Assembly (NCBI GenBank): GCA_045543095.1
Contig: JAZQMC010000030.1
Span: 1-46,792 of the forward strand
DNA: 46,792 nucleotides
Reading direction: 5' to 3'
Source: Fimenecus sp045543095
GTDB lineage: Bacteria > Bacillota > Clostridia > Oscillospirales > Acutalibacteraceae
The translations under genes and the position numbers were made by a program. The notes beneath the pieces are model-generated. The model saw nothing but the letters and a program-made list of their open reading frames with translations, ran no database searches and was not told the DNA's origin. Numbering within the stretch: position 1 is the stretch's first letter; each line of letters opens with the position of its first letter. Shown here one piece after another: positions 1 through 7,868 of the stretch.

Positions 1-1
1 A

Positions 2-1018
2 CTGCTTGACAAAGCCAACACAGAAACCTATGGAAATCCTGTTCCGACAGAGGTTTCACTGACGGTTGAAAAAGGTCCTTTCATTGTCATTTCGGGACAC
101 GATTTGTATGACATAAAACAGCTTTTAGAGCAGACAGAGGGCAAAGGTATCAATATCTATACTCACGGTGAAATGCTCCCTGCACACGCTTATCCCGAAC
201 TGAAAAATTATGCTCATCTCAAAGGCAATTTCGGCACAGCGTGGCAGAATCAGCAGAAAGAATTTGCAGATATTCCTGCACCTGTACTGTTTACAACAAA
301 CTGCCTTATGCCGCCGAAAGAAAGCTATGCCGACCGTGTATTCACAACAGAAGTAGTTGCATATCCCGAAATTGTGCATATCGGTGAAAACAAGGACTTT
401 ACACCTGTTATTGAAAAGGCTCTTGAGCTTGGCGGTTATGCAGAGGATAAGCATTTTACAGGTGTTAACGGCGGAAACAAGGTTATGACAGGCTTCGGAC
501 ATAACGCTGTTCTTTCGGTCACCGATAAGGTTGTGGAAGCTGTTAAGTCGGGTGCAATAAAACATTTCTTCCTTGTGGGCGGATGTGACGGTGCAAAGGC
601 TGGGCGTAATTACTATACGGAATTTGTAAAGCAGACTCCAGCTGACAGCATTGTTCTGACCCTTGCCTGCGGAAAATACCGATTCAATGACCTTGACTTG
701 GGAACAATCGACGGTCTGCCGAGAATTATGGATATGGGGCAGTGCAACGACGCATACAGTGCAATAAAGGTTGCAGTAGCTCTTGCAGAGGCATTCGGCT
801 GTAATGTAAATGAACTGCCGCTTTCTATGGTGCTTTCTTGGTATGAACAGAAAGCTGTTTGTATCCTGCTGACACTTTTGCATCTTGGCATAAAAAATAT
901 ACTTCTCGGTCCGTCACTACCTGCGTTTATTTCTCCGAATGTACTGAACTTCCTTGTAGAGAATTATAACATTGCTCCGATTTCTACTCCTGAGGAAGAT
1001 TTAAGAAAATTGCTTTAA
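2..1018 (+). CDS. hcp: Hydroxylamine reductase / hybrid-cluster protein, 5'-truncated by window edge
   Basis: C-terminal 338 residues of the hybrid-cluster (prismane) protein; the reading frame is open from base 2, so the start lies outside the window (the family is usually about 530-550 aa). The hybrid Fe-S-O cluster ligands are recognisable in order: His in GHDLYD, Glu in THGEMLP, Cys in TTNCLMP, the persulfide Cys in VGGCDGAKAG, Cys in LACGKYRFN, Cys in MGQCNDAYS, and Glu in SWYEQKA. Family knowledge: Hcp is a cytoplasmic enzyme that reduces hydroxylamine and/or nitric oxide and is used in nitrosative stress by anaerobes. A stem-loop terminator follows directly, so it is not cotranscribed with the arsR operon downstream. 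The TTG at 104 is internal, not a start. Confidence 0.96.
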   Translation: MLDKANTETYGNPVPTEVSLTVEKGPFIVISGHDLYDIKQLLEQTEGKGINIYTHGEMLPAHAYPELKNYAHLKGNFGTAWQNQQKEFADIPAPVLFTTNCLMPPKESYADRVFTTEVVAYPEIVHIGENKDFTPVIEKALELGGYAEDKHFTGVNGGNKVMTGFGHNAVLSVTDKVVEAVKSGAIKHFFLVGGCDGAKAGRNYYTEFVKQTPADSIVLTLACGKYRFNDLDLGTIDGLPRIMDMGQCNDAYSAIKVAVALAEAFGCNVNELPLSMVLSWYEQKAVCILLTLLHLGIKNILLGPSLPAFISPNVLNFLVENYNIAPISTPEEDLRKLL

Positions 1019-1028
1019 TAATACCAAT

Positions 1029-1060
1029 AACCGTATTCGTATTAGCGGGTACGGTTTTTT
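1029..1060 (+). terminator. Rho-independent terminator of hcp
   Basis: An 11-bp stem (1029-1039 with 1046-1056, two G-U pairs) and a 6-nt loop is followed by a T run, 11 nt after the hcp stop. Confidence 0.85.
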
Positions 1061-1081
1061 GAAAAAATTTTCAAAAACATA

Positions 1082-1122
1082 TTGACAAATCTCTATCTAT
1101 GATTTATAATAACATATAGATA
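1082..1122 (+). promoter_or_regulatory. Promoter and candidate ArsR operator of the ars operon
   Basis: TTGACA (1082-1087), 17-nt spacer, TATAAT (1105-1110): a consensus sigma-A promoter. The -10 lies between the arms of a dyad TATCTAT (1094-1100) / ATAGATA (1116-1122). A dyad over the -10 immediately upstream of an arsR gene is the usual position of an ArsR-family autoregulatory operator. Binding is inferred. Confidence 0.8.
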
Positions 1123-1144
1123 AACATCAATGTGAGGTGAGCAG

Positions 1145-1426
1145 ATGGAACTCAATCCTAAAAAGACACCCGTTATCTTCAAGGCATTCTGTGATGAAAA
1201 CCGTATTAAGATTTTACAGCTTTTAATTGACGGTGAAAAATGTGCCTGCAAGCTGCTTGAAGCAATGAATATCACACAGCCAACCCTTTCCCACCATATG
1301 AAAATCCTTCTTGACAGTGGAATTGTCAACGGACGTAAAGAGGGCAAGTGGATGCACTATTCCATTTCTGAAGAAGGCTTGAAAAAAGCGCAGGAATATC
1401 TTGATTATCTGAAAGGTGTGGTTTAA
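1145..1426 (+). CDS. arsR: ArsR/SmtB-family metal(loid)-responsive repressor
   Basis: A 93-aa winged-helix repressor. The recognition helix region lies around residues 44-65 (NITQPTLSHHMKIL), and a C33-x-C35 pair in KCACKLLE corresponds to the ELCVCDL-type alpha3 metal site of ArsR proteins; Cys16 could be a third ligand. Family knowledge: the apo form represses its own operon and releases DNA on binding As(III)/Sb(III) or related thiophilic metals. GAGGTGA sits upstream of the ATG. It is the first gene of the cluster, 2 nt before the C_GCAxxG protein, under a consensus promoter with an overlapping dyad. The target metal is inferred from the permease and reductase downstream. Confidence 0.93.
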   Translation: MELNPKKTPVIFKAFCDENRIKILQLLIDGEKCACKLLEAMNITQPTLSHHMKILLDSGIVNGRKEGKWMHYSISEEGLKKAQEYLDYLKGVV

Positions 1427-1428
1427 TT

Positions 1429-1872
1429 ATGACAAAAGCAGAAAAAGCATTAGAGTTATTTGCAAATAATTTCAATTGCTCACAGGCTGTACTTACAGCA
1501 TTCGCACCTGATTTCGGACTTGATGAAAAGCTTGCGTTAATGCTGGGAACACAATTCGGCGGCGGTGCAAGAAATGCTGAAATGTGCGGTGCGGTATCGG
1601 GAGCGTTAATGGTTCTGGGACTTAAATACGGACATTATGAAACGGAAAACAATGAACAGAAATCCCGTGCATACGCAATTGCAGTTGAATATACAAAGCG
1701 TTTCAAGGAGCTTAACGGCTCAATCGTATGCCGCGACCTTCTGGGATACGACCTTACAAAGCCTGAGGATTCTGCTTATATCAAGGAGAAGAATCTGTTC
1801 GGAACAGTATGTCCCGAAATGATAAAAAGTGCGGTTGAAGTGCTTGAAAGTATTTTAGCTGAGTACAAATAA
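1429..1872 (+). CDS. C_GCAxxG_C_C family redox/membrane-associated protein
   Basis: A 147-aa protein of the C_GCAxxG_C_C family: conserved cysteines appear as NCSQAVL, the central MCGAVSGALMVLG motif, VCRDLLG and a C-terminal VCPEM. The family is found in anaerobes next to metal or sulfur redox genes; its biochemical role is not established to my knowledge. It begins 2 nt after arsR, so it is almost certainly cotranscribed and may be translationally coupled. Its place inside an ArsR/permease/thioredoxin/ArsC cluster suggests a thiol or metalloid redox role, which is inference. A terminator hairpin follows the stop. Confidence 0.85.
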   Translation: MTKAEKALELFANNFNCSQAVLTAFAPDFGLDEKLALMLGTQFGGGARNAEMCGAVSGALMVLGLKYGHYETENNEQKSRAYAIAVEYTKRFKELNGSIVCRDLLGYDLTKPEDSAYIKEKNLFGTVCPEMIKSAVEVLESILAEYK

Positions 1873-1876
1873 AATC

Positions 1877-1903
1877 AAGCCGTGTGAGTGCACGGCTTTT
1901 TAA
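1877..1903 (+). terminator. Terminator after C_GCAxxG_C_C gene
   Basis: AAGCCGTG (1877-1884), 6-nt loop, CACGGCTT (1891-1898) and a T run. It may attenuate transcription into the permease rather than stop it fully. Confidence 0.8.
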
Positions 1904-1910
1904 AAGCACT

Positions 1911-1934
1911 AAACATAGATACATTTCTATGTTT
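1911..1934 (+). promoter_or_regulatory. Second candidate ArsR operator upstream of the permease
   Basis: Perfect 9-bp inverted repeat AAACATAGA (1911-1919) / TCTATGTTT (1926-1934), 33 nt before the permease start. It shares the CATAGA/TCTATG core with the dyad over the arsR promoter (ATCTATG ... ATAGAT). It lacks a T run, so it reads better as a protein-binding site than as a terminator. Only weak -10-like sequences are visible nearby. Confidence 0.55.
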
Positions 1935-1966
1935 AAATATATTCGTTTAAGAAAGGAGCAAACCTT

Positions 1967-2980
1967 ATGGAAACACTGAAAACAATCTGGGATTTCTTTC
2001 AGAATGAGATTCTCGGAATGGCGTGGCTGAACCGATTGATTGGCAGCTTGCTCAATGCTCTCGGTCTGGACACAAACGGAAAAATCGGAGGAAGTGTACA
2101 GTTCTTCATTTACGATATGATAAAAATTATGGTGCTGCTTGGCATTCTCATTTTCATCATCTCGTATATTCAGAGCTACTTTCCGCCTGAACGGACAAAG
2201 AAAATTCTCGGCAGATTTCACGGCATCGGAGCAAATATTATTGCCGCTCTGCTCGGTACGGTAACACCGTTCTGTTCCTGTTCGTCCATACCGCTGTTTA
2301 TCGGTTTTACAAGTGCGGGACTTCCGCTTGGTGTAACATTCTCGTTCCTGATTTCCTCACCTATGGTTGACCTCGGCTCTCTTGTATTGCTGATGAGCAT
2401 TTTCGGCTGGAAGGTTGCGATTGTATATGTACTGCTGGGACTTGTAATTGCGGTCGCAGCCGGCACTCTGATTGAGAAAATGCACCTTGAAAATCAAGTT
2501 GAGGAATATATCAGAAAAGGAAAGCAGTTCGATATCCCACAAGAAGAACTGCATTTCAAAGGCCGTGTCAAGTATGCGTTTGAACAGGTCTGCGGCACAG
2601 CGAAAAAAGTATTTCCGTATGTGCTGATCGGTGTAGGTATCGGTGCAGTCATCCACAACTGGATACCTGAAGATTTCATTATAAAGGCTCTCGGTGACAA
2701 TAACCCATTCGGTGTTATACTTGCAACCTTTGCTGGTGTTCCGATGTATGCCGATATTTTCGGAACAATTCCAATTGCAGAAGCATTGCTATCAAAGGGA
2801 GCGTTGCTCGGTGTTGTACTTTCGTTTATGATGGGAGTAACTACACTTTCGCTGCCGTCGCTGATTATGCTGAGAAAGGCTGTTAAGCCGAAGCTTCTCG
2901 GTATTTTTACGGTAATTTGCGTTATCGGAATAATGATCACAGGATATTTTTTCAATTTAATTCAATCAATACTGATATAA
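1967..2980 (+). CDS. ArsP/YraQ-type permease (UPF0718 / DUF318)
   Basis: A 337-aa polytopic membrane protein. Hydrophobic segments occur around residues 47-70, 85-107, 110-160, 210-235 and 245-335, split by a charged cytoplasmic loop near residues 165-205. The signature TPFCSCSSIPLFIGF (near residue 100) is the cysteine-rich motif of the ArsP/permease family (PF03773). Family knowledge: ArsP exports trivalent organoarsenicals such as methylarsenite; other members are uncharacterised. AAGGAG precedes the ATG. It is followed within 15 nt by a thioredoxin-like gene and then arsC, a common clostridial arrangement. Substrate is inferred from context. Confidence 0.88.
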   Translation: METLKTIWDFFQNEILGMAWLNRLIGSLLNALGLDTNGKIGGSVQFFIYDMIKIMVLLGILIFIISYIQSYFPPERTKKILGRFHGIGANIIAALLGTVTPFCSCSSIPLFIGFTSAGLPLGVTFSFLISSPMVDLGSLVLLMSIFGWKVAIVYVLLGLVIAVAAGTLIEKMHLENQVEEYIRKGKQFDIPQEELHFKGRVKYAFEQVCGTAKKVFPYVLIGVGIGAVIHNWIPEDFIIKALGDNNPFGVILATFAGVPMYADIFGTIPIAEALLSKGALLGVVLSFMMGVTTLSLPSLIMLRKAVKPKLLGIFTVICVIGIMITGYFFNLIQSILI

Positions 2981-2995
2981 AACGGAGGTAATATT

Positions 2996-3238
2996 ATGAA
3001 TATCAGAATTTTAGGCGGAGGCTGTGCTTCCTGCAAAAAGCTATATAAAAATGCTGAAAAGGCAGTTGCAAAAACAGGGATTACAGCAGATATAGAATAC
3101 ATCACGGATATGGAAAAGGTTATGGCTTACAGTGTGATGAGTATGCCTGCTCTTGTTGTCAATGAACAGGTTGTGGCTATGGGAAAGGTCTTGAAGCCTG
3201 CTGAAATCGTGAAAATACTGGAGAAAGTGAGTGGCTGA
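2996..3238 (+). CDS. Small thioredoxin-family protein (TM0996/MTH895 type)
   Basis: An 80-aa thioredoxin-fold protein with the active-site motif C10-A-S-C13 in GGGCASCKK and the cis-Pro segment SMPALVV. This short family commonly accompanies ArsP-like permeases. Likely role (inference): donate electrons to the downstream arsenate reductase or handle the permease cysteines. GGAGG lies upstream of the ATG; the gene starts 15 nt after the permease stop and its 3' end overlaps the arsC start region. Confidence 0.88.
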   Translation: MNIRILGGGCASCKKLYKNAEKAVAKTGITADIEYITDMEKVMAYSVMSMPALVVNEQVVAMGKVLKPAEIVKILEKVSG

Positions 3239-3629
3239 TATGAAGAAGGTTGCTTTTATATGTGTGCATAATTCCTGTCGGAGTCAGATTGCCGAGGCTC
3301 TTGGAAAACACCATGCAGGGGATGTTTTTGAAAGTTATTCCGCAGGTACAGAAACAAAACCGCAGATAAATCAGGACGCCGTAAGGCTCATGAAACAGCT
3401 GTATAATATTGATATGGAGATTACGCAGTACAGCAAAACCTTTGATAAAATCCCCTCCCCCGACATTGCGATTTCGATGGGCTGTGATGTAGGCTGCCCT
3501 TATATAGGCAGTGATTTTGACGATAACTGGGGATTGCCTGACCCTACGGGTGAAAACGATGAGTTTTTTCTTGATGTTATAAAAAGGATTGAGGAACAGA
3601 TACTTGCATTAAAATCTAAATTACAGTAA
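3231..3629 (+). CDS. arsC: Arsenate reductase, low-molecular-weight phosphatase type
   Basis: A 132-aa ArsC of the LMW-PTP, thioredoxin-coupled class. The CX5R loop is CVHNSCR (Cys11 to Arg17), the two resolving cysteines are Cys85 and Cys89 in SMGCDVGCP, and WGLPDPTG carries the general-acid Asp. It reduces arsenate to arsenite using a disulfide cascade regenerated by thioredoxin. The GTG at 3231 has GGAG 7 nt upstream and overlaps the preceding gene by 8 nt; ATG at 3240 gives the more usual MKKVAF start but is 16 nt from that GGAG, so the start is uncertain by three codons. Confidence 0.92.
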   Translation: MADMKKVAFICVHNSCRSQIAEALGKHHAGDVFESYSAGTETKPQINQDAVRLMKQLYNIDMEITQYSKTFDKIPSPDIAISMGCDVGCPYIGSDFDDNWGLPDPTGENDEFFLDVIKRIEEQILALKSKLQ

Positions 3630-3630
3630 A

Positions 3631-3659
3631 AACAAGAGCAACACCCGGGGAGTCTTGTT
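3631..3659 (+). terminator. Stem-loop at end of ars operon
   Basis: AACAAGA (3631-3637) / TCTTGTT (3653-3659) starts right after the arsC stop. The following bases are only A/T-rich, not a clean T run, so termination is less certain. Confidence 0.45.
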
Positions 3660-3806
3660 ATTGTATATTATTATTTTCTCAATCGGTTTATTTTTCTTCC
3701 CTAAGGGTGACGCCAATTTACCTGTCGTTTTTTTATTTATTCTGTACAAGATTGTATCATTGTTTCCGTATAATGTGAAGATTATTAATTGTTTTCTGTA
3801 AATTAC

Positions 3807-3835
3807 TTGTATTTTTGGAAAAACCATGTTATAAT
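3807..3835 (+). promoter_or_regulatory. Promoter of the LRR/protease/Ig protein
   Basis: TTGTAT (3807-3812), 17-nt spacer, TATAAT (3830-3835), about 140 nt upstream of the start. The rest of the 3660-3975 gap is A/T-rich and I see no other feature; the long 5' leader could hold regulation I cannot recognise. Confidence 0.6.
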
Positions 3836-3975
3836 TAATCATATTTATTGTTGTGTCAGTTGATTAATGCATAATATTTTAAACATTTGTTATTCCTTTA
3901 GAAACATCTTGTTTACTATTTAGATACATTCAACTTCAACAACAATGAATAAATAACTTACAAGGAGTGTTTTGT

Positions 3976-6618
3976 ATGAAAATCAAACACGGAATTTCAG
4001 CGCTGTTATCCGCAGTTACATTATTGAGTGTTTCTGTCGGAATGGGAGGAAACAGCAATCTGCCGTCATTCTTTGAACCGACGGCAATCACAGCTCAGGC
4101 GAGCGATTATGTATGGTCAGGTGCATACGGCGGCAAATTCTCCATTATGCTTGAGGAAGATGTATATTTATACTTATCCTATGCAGATGGCTCAGGGGCA
4201 ACAGTTGTCGGAAGCGGTATAGGAAAAGCAGATGCTTCAATTACCATTCCCGACACCGTCACCTTTCAGGGAAAAGAGTACCAGGTAACAGCAATTGCTG
4301 ACGGCGCTTTCCAGAACCAGACCAATCTAAAATATCTATACGGTTTAAAATATGTTGAAAAAATCGGAAACAATGCATTCAGCGGATGTACAAACCTTGA
4401 TTATGTTTCAATATATGCAACGGATAAATCAGGAAAAAATAAAATTAAAACTATCGGTGACGAAGCTTTCATGGGCTGTGCAGCGCTTACATCGTATATA
4501 ACACCGTCAGCAGAAAATAATACGATAGGAAAAAGAGCATTTTCGGGCTGTAATAAAATGTCATATATTTTTCTTGAGAATACGTCATACATCGGTGAAG
4601 GTGCATTCGAATACTGTAATAGCGTCAATGAAATAAACTTAAAATGCACGAATATAACAGATATATATCCGAACACATTCTATGATTGTTGTTTAGCAAA
4701 AGAAATTATTCTTCCGGATACTCTTGTTACAATCGGAGATAACGCTTTTTACAGATGTGATAAATTCAAGGAAATATTTATTCCCGATTCTGTGACATCA
4801 ATCGGTGAAAACGCATTCAGATCGTGCAGAAGTCTTGAAATGGTGATGATGTCAGAGAATATCAAGACAATTGCCGACCACGCTTTTTACGGCTGTGATA
4901 TGATGAACTATTTCGTATGTAAGAACCCCGACACAACATTCGGCAAGGAAGCTGTCGGATACGATCACAATCGTTTTTATACAGGCAAAAAGAAGAATTT
5001 CACTATCTGGGGTAAAGGCGGTACAATCAAGGAATATGCAGATTCTCTCGGATTTACATATCATGATTGCAGCGAAGCACCTTCTCTTGCAACAAAGAAA
5101 GTAAAGGATTATGTATGGAGAGCAATAAATACTGAGACTAACTGGAGCGAAAGCGACGGCACTTATTATTATAATGATTTCCACAAGCCTTTTGTCAACA
5201 CATGGAAATACGATGACGAATGGGAAGGTTCATGCTCAGGACTTGCAGCAGCAAGTATGCTTGTGTATAACGATATAATTGAGTTTGACGACTTCTGCGT
5301 GAATTATCCCACAATCAATTCCATTCCCTCAGGAAGCGTTCCCGACTTTACAAAATCATTTGTAAACACTCTCTGGGTGAATCAGACGTCAACCTATAAT
5401 TCGCTTTTCGCTGGAAACGAGCCATTTAATAAAAGAGTTCTTCGAAAAATGGAATATCTTACGTACGCTCAGAAATCTGCAATTTTCAACGCTCATAAAG
5501 AACCTCAAAGTCCCGGACATGCTGTTATGTGTTTCGGTCTTGAATTCAAAGAGGACGCCGCTGATAAGGATACAAATCCTCAGTGGAATAAAATGAACGC
5601 AAGAATAATGCTTACAGATAATAATCGCAACTATGTTGATGCGGCAGATTATCTTTATATCAACACTGAAACAGGTGAATGGGGCTTAGGAAAGCTGCTT
5701 GGAGCAGCCTCCAAATTAACTCAGAGTTTCCAGTGGAATAAAAACTCAACACCAAACGTTTCTTTCGACTTAGGCGTTGACTTTATTGATGTTACAGGCA
5801 TGACTATGGAGAATCCTACAATAATTACAAAGCAGCCTGAAGGCGCTCAGGCAGCCAACGGGAAAAAAGTCAAGACAAGCGTGATCGCAACAGGCGACGG
5901 ACTTACATATCAGTGGTATTATCGTAACCCCGGCAAGACAGAATTCCTGCCATCATCTGTTAAAAAGGCAGAATACTCAACAACAATAACAGCTTCAAAC
6001 GCAGGACGTCAGGTTTATTGCGTAATTAAGGACAAATACGGCAACGAATTAAAGACAAATACCGTTACTCTCGGAATGGCTTTGTCAGTTTCGGCACAGC
6101 CTCAGAATGTTTCCGCTGAAATCGGTAAAACGGTATCTACTTCAGTAAAGGCTACCGGTGACGGTCTGACATATACATGGTATGTAAAGAATCCCGGTGG
6201 TGTTAAGTTTACAAAGTCTTCTATTACCATAAATACGTATTCATTCAAAATGACAAAGGAAAAAGACGGACGTCAGGTTTACTGCGTAATCAAGGACAAG
6301 TATGGCAACGAGTTCGGAACAGACGTTGTAAAACTCGGTACGCCTGTGAAAATCACAAAGAACCTTACGGATATATCTGTAAAAACCGGCACTAAAGTCG
6401 AAACAACAGTCGGTGTTACAGGACACGGACTTACATATAAATGGTATTATAAGAATAAGTCCATGACCAAGTTTGTAGAAAGTTCAACTGTTAAATCCGA
6501 TACATATACTCTGGATAAAATGACATCATCACGTGATGGCAGACAGATCTACTGCGTAATTACCGATATGTTCGGAAATACTGTAAAGACAAATACTGTT
6601 ACTTTATCTGCAAAATGA
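3976..6618 (+). CDS. Secreted BspA-type LRR protein with papain-like domain and three Ig-like repeats
   Basis: An 880-aa exported multidomain protein. The ATG at 3976 is chosen because AAGGAG (3962-3967) is 8 nt upstream; the longer GTG frame begins inside that site. Residues 1-40 form a signal peptide ending near AQA. Residues about 85-365 are LRR_5 (BspA) repeats with recurring IG-AF-C and IPDSV motifs. Residues about 375-600 resemble a papain-like (clan CA) peptidase: WEGSCSGLAAA (Cys420), GHAVMCFG (His515), LTDNN (Asp548/Asn549). Residues 616-880 are three about 85-aa Ig-like repeats, each with LTYxWYxKNP and GRQxYCVIxDxxGN. No LPXTG or SLH anchor is visible. Role is inferred as host- or matrix-facing adhesion and proteolysis. 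Confidence 0.85.
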   Translation: MKIKHGISALLSAVTLLSVSVGMGGNSNLPSFFEPTAITAQASDYVWSGAYGGKFSIMLEEDVYLYLSYADGSGATVVGSGIGKADASITIPDTVTFQGKEYQVTAIADGAFQNQTNLKYLYGLKYVEKIGNNAFSGCTNLDYVSIYATDKSGKNKIKTIGDEAFMGCAALTSYITPSAENNTIGKRAFSGCNKMSYIFLENTSYIGEGAFEYCNSVNEINLKCTNITDIYPNTFYDCCLAKEIILPDTLVTIGDNAFYRCDKFKEIFIPDSVTSIGENAFRSCRSLEMVMMSENIKTIADHAFYGCDMMNYFVCKNPDTTFGKEAVGYDHNRFYTGKKKNFTIWGKGGTIKEYADSLGFTYHDCSEAPSLATKKVKDYVWRAINTETNWSESDGTYYYNDFHKPFVNTWKYDDEWEGSCSGLAAASMLVYNDIIEFDDFCVNYPTINSIPSGSVPDFTKSFVNTLWVNQTSTYNSLFAGNEPFNKRVLRKMEYLTYAQKSAIFNAHKEPQSPGHAVMCFGLEFKEDAADKDTNPQWNKMNARIMLTDNNRNYVDAADYLYINTETGEWGLGKLLGAASKLTQSFQWNKNSTPNVSFDLGVDFIDVTGMTMENPTIITKQPEGAQAANGKKVKTSVIATGDGLTYQWYYRNPGKTEFLPSSVKKAEYSTTITASNAGRQVYCVIKDKYGNELKTNTVTLGMALSVSAQPQNVSAEIGKTVSTSVKATGDGLTYTWYVKNPGGVKFTKSSITINTYSFKMTKEKDGRQVYCVIKDKYGNEFGTDVVKLGTPVKITKNLTDISVKTGTKVETTVGVTGHGLTYKWYYKNKSMTKFVESSTVKSDTYTLDKMTSSRDGRQIYCVITDMFGNTVKTNTVTLSAK

Positions 6619-6645
6619 TATTGTAAGCAGTCATAAATAATAAGT

Positions 6646-6678
6646 ATGGCTTCTCTGATAAATCGGGAAGCCATTTTT
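6646..6678 (+). terminator. Terminator of the LRR/protease gene
   Basis: ATGGCTTCTC (6646-6655) pairs with GGGAAGCCAT (6664-6673) through one G-U pair, followed by five T. Confidence 0.88.
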
Positions 6679-6711
6679 ATTCGTCTCTGTAAAATAATTT
6701 CTGTAAATTAA

Positions 6712-6900
6712 TCAACTGTGATAATAATGCTTATTTGGAGTGGGGATAATGCTGTCGTGCTTGCCGTATCCGTCGTGGTAGACAAGCTTGAATTCTCTGC
6801 CCACGGGGACTAATTTTTCACCTCGCATTCTCAGAAATGTGGGCAGATCTACGCTGTTGGCGAGCTGCTTCTGCTCGTCGGTGTAGGGGATATATGGCAT
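6712..6900 (-). pseudogene. Truncated N-terminal fragment of a DUF3991/Toprim (primase-like) mobile-element protein
   Basis: A 62-aa remnant reading MPYIPYTDEQKQLANSVDLP then a short domain with LRMRGE and HDGYGKHDS. This matches, as I recall the family, the start of the DUF3991/Toprim proteins carried by conjugative elements of Firmicutes, which normally run for several hundred residues. After GKHDSI the frame diverges into PTPNKHYYHS and stops. GGAGG sits 8 nt before the ATG at 6900, so the original ribosome site is kept. Reading: the surviving 5' end of a gene cut off by deletion or recombination. It lies beside other accessory features leading up to tRNA-Pro. Confidence 0.6.
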
Positions 6901-6929
6901 GGGTTTCACCTCCGTTCTGAAATAGAAAT

Positions 6930-6960
6930 AGCCGTCTGTGATTTGAAGTCACAGACGACT
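6930..6960 (-). terminator. Stem-loop downstream of the P-loop kinase
   Basis: A 12-bp stem (6930-6941 with 6949-6960; one U-G pair on the minus strand) with a 7-nt loop, followed on the minus strand by the T-rich ATTTCTATTTC. Positioned to terminate the minus-strand gene at 6999-7520. Confidence 0.6.
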
Positions 6961-6998
6961 ATGTAATAATATTCAGTTCGACAAATTGGGATTTATCG

Positions 6999-7520
6999 TT
7001 ATAGCTCAATATTGATTTCGTACTTATCGTCAATGAGTATATAGTTCACATTATGCCTCTGTGCGAGGGCTAATATTTCTGCATTATCTGCCAATACACT
7101 CTCCATTGTGCACCATTCATCATCCAAACGATTTTCAATGGTATTTGCATATCCCTTTATGTCGGCAAAGTGATTTCTAATATATTTCTCAGTCATTACA
7201 AGACAATAATATTTAATGTTTTTGAGATATTCGGAGCCAAAGTCCTTCTGCCAATCGAATGGAATATAGCCGCCTTCGACAATTAAGTTCTGCTTATTCT
7301 CAATAGCTGTTTTTATCATTTCCCGAACAATCGGCCACAAGTATTCGGTCAATTCATTATCATCCATAGGGGTAAGTTCTGTATTACCACTACGAATTAA
7401 CCCCATTTTCAGATGGTCTATTGACAGATATGGATATTTATATTTATCAAGCAATTTTTGAGCAAGTGCTGTTTTGCCTGTATGCGATGCTCCGGTAATT
7501 AAAATAATCATCCCAATCAT
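6999..7520 (-). CDS. P-loop kinase-like protein (AAA_33 / nucleoside- or phosphoglycerate-kinase type)
   Basis: A 173-aa single-domain P-loop NTPase. Walker A is GASHTGKT near the N terminus, followed by YPYLSIDHLKMGL, the DxxK segment typical of small kinases and 2-phosphoglycerate-kinase-like proteins, and a middle LIVEGGYIPFDW strand. Small proteins of this type phosphorylate nucleosides, sugars or antibiotics, and no substrate can be assigned here. It is a single-gene unit with its own downstream stem-loop, within the accessory island. The start could be ATG 7520 or ATG 7511; only a weak AGGG is visible before the first. Confidence 0.7.
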   Translation of the reverse strand: MIGMIILITGASHTGKTALAQKLLDKYKYPYLSIDHLKMGLIRSGNTELTPMDDNELTEYLWPIVREMIKTAIENKQNLIVEGGYIPFDWQKDFGSEYLKNIKYYCLVMTEKYIRNHFADIKGYANTIENRLDDEWCTMESVLADNAEILALAQRHNVNYILIDDKYEINIEL

Positions 7521-7621
7521 CCCTACAAATTCTTATTTATCGAACCAATTATACCACCCAAACCAAGAGAAGTGCAATAGTTTTTAGTGTTGTTGCAGGT
7601 TGTCATGGGTGGTGATTTTTA

Positions 7622-7811
7622 TACTCCGTACACCTTGACTCGTACTCCGTACACTTTTATCCATACTCCGTACACCTTTACCCATACTCCGTACACCTTT
7701 TATTTATACTCCGTAAACGATTACCCATACTCCGTAAACGATTACCCATACTCCGTAAACGATTACCCATACTCCGTAAACGATTACCCATACTCCGTAA
7801 ACGATTACAAA
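7622..7811. repeat. 21-bp tandem repeat array, nine units in two subfamilies
   Basis: Nine head-to-tail units beginning TACTCCGTA. Units 1-4 (7622-7706) follow TACTCCGTACACCTTT plus a variable tail and the fourth is 22 bp; units 5-9 (7707-7811) follow TACTCCGTAAACGATTACC plus CA and are virtually identical. Each late unit contains CGTAAACG. The open frame through it encodes only low-complexity YTPYTF and NDYPYSV repeats and changes phase at the 22-bp unit, so I do not call a gene. Unit size and identity resemble iterons or a recently amplified satellite. Confidence 0.9.
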
Positions 7812-7835
7812 TATTGCGGTGACACAAAAAATGAA

Positions 7836-7862
7836 AAAAGCACTCATTTTGAGAGTGCTTTT
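7836..7862 (+). terminator. Stem-loop after the 21-bp array
   Basis: AAAAGCACTC (7836-7845), 7-nt loop, GAGTGCTTTT (7853-7862). It is symmetrical, with A on one side and T on the other, so could act in both directions. No gene upstream on the plus strand is identified. Confidence 0.55.
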
Positions 7863-7868
7863 GGGCAT

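Noticed and set aside
125..891. Long minus-strand frames inside hcp
   Set aside because: Shadows of the coding strand; the plus frame has all hybrid-cluster ligands.
3660..3800. Riboswitch in the leader upstream of the LRR/protease gene
   Set aside because: No conserved class motif could be matched, and the promoter found lies downstream of most of the region.
7622..7811. CRISPR array
   Set aside because: Units are contiguous 21-mers without unique spacers, and no cas genes are nearby.
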